This document shows, in pieces, positions 57,844 to 64,000 of a stretch of 64,000 nucleotides of DNA (position 1 is the first letter of the stretch; each line of letters starts with the position of its first letter). The position numbers and the translations under genes were made by a program. Where the stretch lies: NCBI RefSeq assembly GCF_022811705.1, contig NZ_CP094528.1, positions 2,356,001 through 2,420,000 on the forward strand. The letters are read 5' to 3'. The DNA comes from Agromyces larvae (GTDB lineage Bacteria; Actinomycetota; Actinomycetes; Actinomycetales; Microbacteriaceae). The notes beneath the pieces were generated by a model that was not told the origin of the DNA, searched no databases, and saw nothing but the letters and a program-made list of their open reading frames with translations.

Positions 57844-58649
57844 CAGCCGCTCTTGCAGTGGGGCCTACCGTGGCTGATGCGCCCCCCGGAGAAGGAAGCA
57901 ACTGGACGTCGACGGAGGCCCTTCTCGGTCAGGTTCACGATCAGGATGGGAATCAACTTGATGCTGTTGAGCTCGTCGGCACTGAAGGGTGGCCCGCATC
58001 GGCCAGTAGACCGCACGAAGACAATCCCGGCGTGATCGGCATCGGCGCAGGGGCGGCCCCGCCGGTCACGGAGCTTCCCGACGGGACTCGCTTGATCGAT
58101 GACTGTCGGGTGCTCGATCCGAATGATCTCTGCGAGCCCGGGGCGCCGTCCGAGCCGGGTTCGCCCGGGGTCACGATCCGTGATGTCGCGCAGTTCCGGC
58201 CGGCTCAGCCCGGCGGATTCATGGAACCCGATGGGTGGGCGGTCATCGGGCTTCCGGCGAACTTCATCGACGAGGCATCCGCGCACACCACGACCGGCAC
58301 CCTGCTCGGCAGGCCCGCCGAGGTCCGGTTCACCCCGGTCGGGTACCGGTGGGAGTTCTCCGACGGCGCCACCGTCACCTCCGACGACCCGGGCGCGACG
58401 TGGGCCGAACTCGGCCAACGCGAGTTCACGGCGACCGCGACGAGCCACGTGTTCACCGAGCGCGGCACGTTCACCGTGACCCCGACCACGACGTATCTCG
58501 CCGAGTACCGGTTCGACGGATCCGCATGGCTCCCCGTGCCCGGCGCCCTCGAGATTCCGGGCGAGGCCCGAAGCATCCAAGTCGGTCGAATCGACACCGT
58601 CTTGGTGAACGGAACCTGCACCCAGAACCCCTCAGGCCCCGGCTGCTGA
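57819..58649 (+). CDS. Secreted protein with PKD-like domain
   Basis: A 276-aa protein. A hydrophobic start (MVWQELLLTAALAVGPTVAD) gives a signal peptide. The C-terminal half (about 165-245) has PKD-like features (RWEFSDGATVTSDDPG and HVFTERGTFTVTPT). The N-terminal half is rich in Pro and acidic residues. GTG start, with a 25-bp overlap with the lipoprotein gene, so the two are produced together. An extracellular binding role is inferred. Confidence 0.65.
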   Translation: MVWQELLLTAALAVGPTVADAPPGEGSNWTSTEALLGQVHDQDGNQLDAVELVGTEGWPASASRPHEDNPGVIGIGAGAAPPVTELPDGTRLIDDCRVLDPNDLCEPGAPSEPGSPGVTIRDVAQFRPAQPGGFMEPDGWAVIGLPANFIDEASAHTTTGTLLGRPAEVRFTPVGYRWEFSDGATVTSDDPGATWAELGQREFTATATSHVFTERGTFTVTPTTTYLAEYRFDGSAWLPVPGALEIPGEARSIQVGRIDTVLVNGTCTQNPSGPGC

Positions 58650-59320
58650 GCCGCCGGGTGAGCACCTGCACGGAGGCTGATGCATCACATTGGGCTGGTC
58701 GGATGTCGCGCTGTCTCAGGCGTCGACGTTCCGCGTTCCGGCGCGCGTGAACTCGCGCGGCCCCGCGATGACGAAGCAGATCCCCGGTATGGCGGTAGAC
58801 CGCTGCTTTCGCATGCATGGACGCCGTGCTCACCGCGTGGGTGAGATCCGACGGCCACCAGTCACTCGAAGGACTCCTCGAGCGCGCACTGGGAGTGTTG
58901 GACGGGGCGCCGTGAGGTTTCCAACGCCCGACGACCGCGGGCTCGCCCCGGTTTGGGAGAACTACATCGTCACTCAGGCCGTATAAGCGTCCCTCGTCGA
59001 TATCCCACGGAATGCGCTCGCTGTCGGTGTCACTGTCGATGGAAGGCATGTCCGGCTGCACGTGCAGTTGTCCCCTCTGGCCGGCGAGGTCGACGAACGG
59101 ATGTGGCCGACATCCGTTCCGACCTGGAGGACCTCGTCGGCCCCGATCTCGAGGTGACCACGAGTTGAAGATCCTCGGTCATCGGAATCTGCTCTGCGTC
59201 GCAGACGCTCGCTGGATCTTCCTTCGGCGGCACGAGGACGATTCCTGATCCCCTCCAGTTCGCGCCATCGTGGCGTGACCGGGGTGCCGGGGATGCATCC
59301 GCGTCGACGGCAGGGGCGGG
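58650..59320. other. Degenerate gene-free stretch
   Basis: No intact gene is supported. On the minus strand around 59046-58840 a coding-like piece (starting MPSIDSDTDSERIPWDIDEG) is open but has no ribosome binding site and runs into antisense of the PKD gene. It looks like a decayed fragment of an unknown gene. The remainder is probably non-functional. Confidence 0.4.
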
Positions 59321-59647
59321 AACATGCTCGATCCGAACCCGGGGAGTTCCCTTCGTCAGCTTGACCGGGATGTGACCGGCGAACGTCCCAAGCTCGACCT
59401 CGGCGTCGCGATCGAGGATCCGGCGTGCGTTCTCGGTCGACCGCATGTTGATGGCGCGTTAGGCCGGCGAAGAGATCTCGAACTTCTTGCCGGTCACCCC
59501 TGCGCGTCGCGCACGATAAGGCGCTTCCTGCTGACGATCGCGTAGTCGCGGATCGTCCGAAACGAAGTGATGGCGTGCTCACCTTTGACTAGCAGCGCCT
59601 GCGCGTCCGCTGGAACAGGGATCTCAAGTTCAGACGGCTTCCCGCCG
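59321..59647 (-). pseudogene. Bacterial PH-domain protein, frameshifted
   Basis: On the minus strand, LEIPVPADAQALLVKGEHAI, TSFRTIRDYAIVSRKRLIVR and DAQG end at a stop. After a frameshift, TGKKFEISSPA hits a second stop, then INMRSTENARRILDRDAEVE, LGTFAGHIPVKLTKGT continues. This order is that of a bPH-type (DUF1696-like) domain. One single-base frameshift and one in-frame TAA break it, and the end runs into unrelated sequence. Confidence 0.7.
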
Positions 59648-59665
59648 CATACCCCTCAATCGCGG

Positions 59666-60928
59666 TCAGCGACGTGCATGACGCACGACCAAGCCGATAA
59701 GTGCGGATGCGGTCGCACCCACGGCGAGGTAGGAGAGGGCGCGCGCGCGGAACCGATCGGCCTCCGGATTCGGCGGGTTTGAGACGGCCAGGACTGCACT
59801 CCGGGCCGCGGCTTCCTCACGCAGCAGTTCAAGCCGTTGTTCGGCGCGCGCGAGGTTGCGGCTGAGGCGATAGAAGAGGACCAGGTCCAGGGCACCTCTC
59901 GCCGACCATCGGCGCACGCCCGTTCTCGACCGCGGCCGTATGGCGAATCCAAGGGCGATGGCCGCAGCCCACACCAGGTACCAACTGATCGTCGAGGTCG
60001 ACGCAGCGGGGTGCTGGGGGCTACCACCCATGTACGAGATCACCGTCAGCAGAATCAGCGCAATCGGTGCGACCCCAAGAGCGCGTCCGAAAACACGGAT
60101 CCACCGTTGAGGCGCCGCGCGTGTCTCGATCAGCGCAATCCACGCCGCAAACAACAGCAGGGTGACGAGAACGCTCAGCGGCATGAACGCCTGAACCACT
60201 ATCGATCGCGCATAGCCCTCGGTCACCCACGTTGAGAGGATGCCACCTGTTGTCACGAACGCTGGCACCACGACCCAGAGGAGAAGCACGATCCAGGCCG
60301 CAATCGTCGAAGCCGGCGTCGTCGATGGTGAACCAATTCGCTTGCGACGCAGTTCGATTCGTTCGACGTCCAACTCGGCGACCGAGATCTGCATCGCCAG
60401 AGCAGGCACGAAAAATCGACCCACCCACGCGGCGAGCACCACAATGACGACGCTGACGAGAATCGAAGCGGCGACGACGGGTGCATCGGTATCTGCAGCC
60501 CCGCTCAGCATGACGACAGCCATCCAGACGACCACCGCACTCGCGGCGAAGAAGGCCAGCGCGGCGAGCAGGCGGCGCTGGTCGCTGACATCCTCGGGGC
60601 TTGTCGAACGCTTCGCCCCGACCGCCGCCCCCGCATGCAAGGCGACCACAAGACCGAGCATGGTTGTCGTGTACTCGAGGGAGTGCGACGCCGCGGCTTT
60701 ACCGAACTCGCTCATGCCCTCGGCAACAGCTGCCAACGCCCCGAGACCGTCCGGGAAACCTCCAGCGAGGACACTGTACCCAGCCACCGCGAGCTCGAAT
60801 GCAATCAGTATGAACGTGAAGCTCGCAAGAATCACGCCGAGCAGCACCCGGGCGAAATCCGCCGGCAGGCCCTGCCCAAACTCGGCGCGGATCGCTGGCA
60901 TTGTGGATGCGCGGGACAAGTCGATCAA
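59666..60928 (-). CDS. Large membrane protein of unknown function
   Basis: A 420-aa protein with helices at about 27-55, 85-105, 118-140, 150-175, 208-232, 240-265, 280-300 and 310-330, then a charged coiled-coil-like segment (LARAEQRLELLREEAAARS, about 350-375) and one last helix near the C-terminus. I do not recognise the family. It is isolated from its neighbours by about 200 bp on the upstream side. Confidence 0.6.
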   Translation of the reverse strand: MIDLSRASTMPAIRAEFGQGLPADFARVLLGVILASFTFILIAFELAVAGYSVLAGGFPDGLGALAAVAEGMSEFGKAAASHSLEYTTTMLGLVVALHAGAAVGAKRSTSPEDVSDQRRLLAALAFFAASAVVVWMAVVMLSGAADTDAPVVAASILVSVVIVVLAAWVGRFFVPALAMQISVAELDVERIELRRKRIGSPSTTPASTIAAWIVLLLWVVVPAFVTTGGILSTWVTEGYARSIVVQAFMPLSVLVTLLLFAAWIALIETRAAPQRWIRVFGRALGVAPIALILLTVISYMGGSPQHPAASTSTISWYLVWAAAIALGFAIRPRSRTGVRRWSARGALDLVLFYRLSRNLARAEQRLELLREEAAARSAVLAVSNPPNPEADRFRARALSYLAVGATASALIGLVVRHARR

Positions 60929-61128
60929 CGAAGGCTCCTATCGCACTCCGGCGTGTGTGCCGGGGAACAGGACGCTACTGCGTACCGCCGACACCCGCGG
61001 AGCAGACTGACCGGACGCGAGCGCTCAGCCTCCGTGCCTAGCCAACCCCATCATCTCGCCGAACGTCCTGCACGAAGCGATGATCACCTCCTCGCAAGCC
61101 GCCCGTCACCACACTGACACCCCGACGG

Positions 61129-62880
61129 CTATCCGTTGGGACGGGGCTTCTCCGTCGGCTTCGAGCCTTGAAGGAGTTCTTCGACATACGTCCGCAGCGC
61201 AGGATCGCACACATACACATACGTCCCCAGCATGCCTCGTGTGAGCAGCACAGCGTAGATGTTCACGATGAACTGCAGCAGGTCGTCGTCGTCGTAGGTG
61301 ACCCCGAGCGTCTTGTTGTTCTCCTTGCCCTTCGTGTCGAAGTAGGAGTCGCGATCGGCGAAGACCCGCCGCGAGACGCGGTCGTATCGCAAGTCGGGCC
61401 CGATGATCACGCCGGCATAGTTCAGGTCGTACCCCTGCACGGTGTGGATCGAGCCGACCTCGTCGATCGAGCCGGGTGAGTTGATCCAGTCGGTGGCGGT
61501 GCGATTCCACTGCAATGCGACGCCGTCGAGTTCGATGTCGGGCTTCAAGGCATCCTTCTTGCTCTTCCATGGCCATGCATAGCCGGCGACCAGCCGGGCG
61601 AGGCCATGCTCGACGTCGCGAACCCGGATCGCATCGCGCATCGCGCCCAGGTCGTCGAAGATGCGGAGGTCGTAGTTGGGAAAGGTCCGCGACTCGGATG
61701 CCTCTCCACGAAGCATTCGGCGAATGAAGTCGATGTAGTCGGCGCCGCCGGCGACCCGCATCTGCGACACCAGCGGGTAGAAGCGATCCGCGGACTTAGC
61801 GCCCTGAACGAGCGGACCGAGAACCGCGGCAGGAAGATCAGCCGGCCGCACGCTCTGCGCTTCGTCGAGAAGGAACACCTGGTGACGGCTCCGCGAGCGG
61901 ATCCAGTCGAGCTGCGTCTTGGTCAGGTCGTCGTTGCCGTACAGCCGCTCGTTGATCTCTCTGAACTTCTTGTTCTGCACTCCCGACGGCTGATTCGCGC
62001 GCTGGTTCAATCGATGGGTCTCATCGACGACGAGGAGGTCGTACTCCTCTGTGGATTCGCCGACTTGGAACGGGGTGAGCACCAGGTTCTTACCGAGCCC
62101 AGGCGTCTTGGCGAACACCTTCTGGATCGATTTCCGCAACGACTGCTGAGGAACGACGATCCCGATCTTGAAGTTGCGGAGAAGTTCGGCGTACCCCTCG
62201 ACAAAGAACTCTGAGAAGAGCGAGTCCGACTCAGGTCGGTCATTCGGATTCGAGATCTGGATGTCCCGAAGCAGCTTCATCAGGAAGACACCGACGATCG
62301 TCTTCCCGGTGCCGGGATCGCCTTGCACCACGATCGTGCTTCCGCCGCCGAGTTCGAGGTCTTCGAACAGCCCCTCAAGGATGCCCTCCATCGCGATAGC
62401 CTGCTCCTGGTTCAGCGCTTTGAAGGGCGAGAGCTTGAAGAGGTCGCTGTTCTCGATGGCGGGGATGTCTCGTGTGAACATCCCCGCCGCGCGAAGCTCA
62501 TCAAATACCTCATCGAAGGTCGCCCGGTACCGCACGCGGTCGTAGTAGTCGGCATCCGTGATGCCCTCGTTGCGGTTGACGACCTGGTACTTGCCGTCGC
62601 CCGCGAAGAGGCGGATGAGATACGACTCGAGGTCGAGGCAGACGGATTTGTTGAAGGTCTCGTCGATGACGATCCTGGCCGCCGTCAGGTGCTGTTTCGA
62701 CGCCGTATCGAGGTGCTGCCTAAGCCGACCTCTCGCGTTCAGCGTCTCGCCGATATAGATGTCGCCGTCACTGCTCAAGGTATAGACGACCGGCCAGTTC
62801 GCGTGCCGGCCGTCATCCTCGGTCCATTGACCAACCATGGCGCGGGTGAACGGAAAGCGCTCGATCCTAAAGCTGGTCAT
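61129..62880 (-). CDS. GIY-YIG nuclease fused to DUF2075/Schlafen-like helicase
   Basis: A 583-aa protein. The N-terminal GIY-YIG domain (about 28-110: VVYTLSSDGDIYIGETLNAR with GRLRQHL) is followed by a DUF2075 superfamily-1 helicase: Walker A VVQGDPGTGKTI near 185, DEAH-like LLVVDETHRLNQ near 285, VFLLDEAQSV near 340, QMR near 375 and the C-terminal IHTVQGYDLNYAGVIIGPD near 485. The combination suggests nucleic-acid restriction or repair, and similar proteins occur in defence settings. The ATG at 62880 has GGAG 8 nt upstream and overlaps the MazG-like gene by 14 nt. Confidence 0.82.
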   Translation of the reverse strand: MTSFRIERFPFTRAMVGQWTEDDGRHANWPVVYTLSSDGDIYIGETLNARGRLRQHLDTASKQHLTAARIVIDETFNKSVCLDLESYLIRLFAGDGKYQVVNRNEGITDADYYDRVRYRATFDEVFDELRAAGMFTRDIPAIENSDLFKLSPFKALNQEQAIAMEGILEGLFEDLELGGGSTIVVQGDPGTGKTIVGVFLMKLLRDIQISNPNDRPESDSLFSEFFVEGYAELLRNFKIGIVVPQQSLRKSIQKVFAKTPGLGKNLVLTPFQVGESTEEYDLLVVDETHRLNQRANQPSGVQNKKFREINERLYGNDDLTKTQLDWIRSRSRHQVFLLDEAQSVRPADLPAAVLGPLVQGAKSADRFYPLVSQMRVAGGADYIDFIRRMLRGEASESRTFPNYDLRIFDDLGAMRDAIRVRDVEHGLARLVAGYAWPWKSKKDALKPDIELDGVALQWNRTATDWINSPGSIDEVGSIHTVQGYDLNYAGVIIGPDLRYDRVSRRVFADRDSYFDTKGKENNKTLGVTYDDDDLLQFIVNIYAVLLTRGMLGTYVYVCDPALRTYVEELLQGSKPTEKPRPNG

Positions 62881-63187
62881 ACTTCGTGCTCCGGCCATGC
62901 GCGCGGTGGATGGGGTACTTGGTGCGTGTCACTTCGAGCTTGTCGATGACAATCTTGTCGGGATCAACGCCGAGCTTGTCGGCGAGCAGCAGGCAGTACG
63001 TGAGGACGTCAGCGAGTTCCTCTGCGATGCGCGCATCGTCTGCCGAGTCGTCCCACTGGAAACACTCGAGGAGTTCGGCAGCCTCGATGCTCACGCTCTT
63101 CGCGAGGTTCTCGGGGGTGTGGAAACGCTCCCAGGCCCGCTCTGCGACGAACTTTCGGAGAGCGGTGCGTACGGCTTCGTCGAACAC
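62867..63187 (-). CDS. MazG-like nucleotide pyrophosphohydrolase
   Basis: A 106-aa all-helical NTP pyrophosphohydrolase with metal-binding EAAELLECFQW (E-x-x-E) and EELADVLTYCLLLADKLGVD (E-x-x-D). It hydrolyses nucleoside triphosphates to monophosphates. The GTG at 63187 is preferred: it gives the family-like start FDEAVRTALRKF and lies 6 nt after a -10 box (TACGCT), i.e. leaderless; a longer in-frame start at 63259 adds unrelated residues. It is translationally coupled to the downstream helicase. Confidence 0.8.
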   Translation of the reverse strand: MFDEAVRTALRKFVAERAWERFHTPENLAKSVSIEAAELLECFQWDDSADDARIAEELADVLTYCLLLADKLGVDPDKIVIDKLEVTRTKYPIHRAHGRSTKYDQL

Positions 63188-63193
63188 GAGGGG

Positions 63194-63199
63194 AGCGTA
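63194..63199 (-). promoter_or_regulatory. -10 box of leaderless MazG-like/helicase operon
   Basis: TACGCT on the minus strand, 6 nt before the GTG at 63187, with no Shine-Dalgarno sequence. It is the same spacing as in the other leaderless genes of this window. Confidence 0.5.
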
Positions 63200-63266
63200 G
63201 CAGCCGATCTCCCGGCAGGCGCGACTCGGGGCATCCGCGACACGCGCGCGAAGCAGCAAATGCGGA

Positions 63267-63653
63267 ATGGCTCACATGACAAACGGATCCGATCCCGCAA
63301 CGTCGTTCATCTCGTACCCGCCCTCCGGCAGCTCGCCCGCCGCGGGGCAACCGACATCCGCACCTCCTCGACGTACCACCGCAGCCTCTCGCAGTCCCAC
63401 GCCGCCTGCGCTCGTCGCGCTCTGCATCCTGTGTGCGATCCCTGGGATCGTCGGCGTGCTCGCCCTGATCGGGATGGTCAATGACCGTGACACCGTGCTC
63501 ATGCACATCGGGGTCTATTGCGTCGTCGTGACGTTCTCCCTCTACCTCCTCCTTATCCTCCCGCTCGTGGCGATCATCCAAGCGATCCACCAGAACGCGT
63601 ACTTCGGGGTAGACACCAAGTGGGTGTCAAGCAGCCCGGGGCGTGTCGCATAG
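63267..63653 (+). CDS. Small two-helix membrane protein with Pro/Ser-rich N-terminus
   Basis: A 128-aa protein. The first 45 residues are polar and Pro/Ser/Thr-rich, followed by two helices (about 48-70 and 80-105) and a short tail. The fold resembles DUF4190-type small membrane proteins, but this is not certain. The start may be at 63267 or 63276; neither has a strong ribosome binding site. Confidence 0.5.
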   Translation: MAHMTNGSDPATSFISYPPSGSSPAAGQPTSAPPRRTTAASRSPTPPALVALCILCAIPGIVGVLALIGMVNDRDTVLMHIGVYCVVVTFSLYLLLILPLVAIIQAIHQNAYFGVDTKWVSSSPGRVA

Positions 63654-63698
63654 ACGGTAGCGCCGTCGCCCCGGGCTCGCCCATGTCAGGATCAACCC

Positions 63699-64000
63699 AT
63701 GCCCGCCTCCTCCCCCGCCGTACCCGACGAGCACGCGCAACGCTCTCGCGCCGTGATCGCCGGCTGGAACGGCTTCATCGGTCATCGGCTCGCCGACCGC
63801 TTCCAGGAGGACGGCTACGAGGTCCTCCGCGTCGGCCGCGCGGGCCCTGATGCATCCTGGTCGGATGCCTCGTCGCTGGCGCGGGCCGTCGACGGCGCCG
63901 ACGTCGTGGTGAACCTCGCGGGCAAGAGCGTCAACTGCCGCTACACCGACCGCAACCGCGATGAGCTGCTGCGATCGCGGCTCGCCACCACGGCGGCGCT
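63699..64000 (+). CDS. TIGR01777-type NAD-dependent epimerase, N-terminal part (runs off window)
   Basis: 100 codons of an extended SDR: VIAGWNGFIGHRLADRFQED as cofactor motif (Gly-x-x-Gly-x-x-Gly with Trp-Asn inserted), then VDGADVVVNLAGKSVNCRYT and RNRDELLRSRLATT, typical of the TIGR01777/DUF1731 epimerase family. The C-terminal part lies outside the window. Confidence 0.85.
   Translation, partial: MPASSPAVPDEHAQRSRAVIAGWNGFIGHRLADRFQEDGYEVLRVGRAGPDASWSDASSLARAVDGADVVVNLAGKSVNCRYTDRNRDELLRSRLATTAA

Overview
The window comes from a high-GC Gram-positive actinobacterium, most likely a member of the Microbacteriaceae (Agromyces/Microbacterium-like). The reasons are strong G/C third-position bias, GTG/TTG starts, start/stop overlaps of the ATGA/GTGA type, several leaderless starts with a TANNNT box about 6 nt upstream, an LPATG-anchored surface protein, and a strongly over-used GGATGC/GCATCC hexamer. 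No rRNA, tRNA or CRISPR array was seen.

Layout. 1-17.2 kb: start of an MFS exporter gene with a divergent TetR repressor over a perfect palindrome; metH carrying two in-frame repeat insertions; an LPATG surface protein; an unknown Trp-rich protein; a two-gene ABC exporter pair; a serine hydrolase; a dehydrogenase/reductase/hydratase operon; a hicAB toxin-antitoxin; a small membrane protein. 17.28-30.26 kb: a 12.8-kb island with visibly more A+T in many genes, flanked by 102-bp direct repeats that duplicate the 3' end of the thiolase gene. 30.2-38.3 kb: acyl-CoA catabolism (thiolase, two acyl-CoA dehydrogenases, thioesterase, APH-like kinase, acyl-CoA ligase) with TetR control. 38.3-48.8 kb: a five-gene branched-chain-type ABC uptake operon, a cupin, short-chain dehydrogenases, a quinone oxidoreductase and a KstR2-like TetR. 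48.9-64 kb: sugar and drug transporters, a deazaflavin-type oxidoreductase, an epoxide hydrolase behind a hexanucleotide microsatellite, a decayed toxin/immunity locus, carbonic anhydrase, membrane and lipoprotein genes, a ~1-kb graveyard with a PH-domain pseudogene, and a GIY-YIG/DUF2075 helicase with a MazG-like partner.

The most interesting part is the island. It encodes an AfsA-like gamma-butyrolactone synthase, an NAD-dependent epimerase, a gamma-butyrolactone receptor (ScbR/ArpA type), a LuxR-type regulator, and four cassettes that each pair a small secreted, mostly two-cysteine peptide with a paralogous lipoprotein. A peptidoglycan-binding adaptor, an ABC ATPase and an FtsX-like permease form one transport operon next to one lipoprotein. 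An identical 11-mer (CAAACCGGTCA) lies upstream of both luxR and afsA. I read this as a quorum-regulated multi-peptide secretion and self-protection locus, possibly bacteriocin-like. One lipoprotein gene has been split by an IS256-family insertion with a clean 9-bp target duplication, and the gene can be rebuilt exactly.

Outside the island, four promoters share a 20-bp operator (consensus CATACCGNNNRGTCGGTWTS). They probably form one regulon that ties the ABC uptake system to the acyl-CoA, dehydrogenase and reductase genes.
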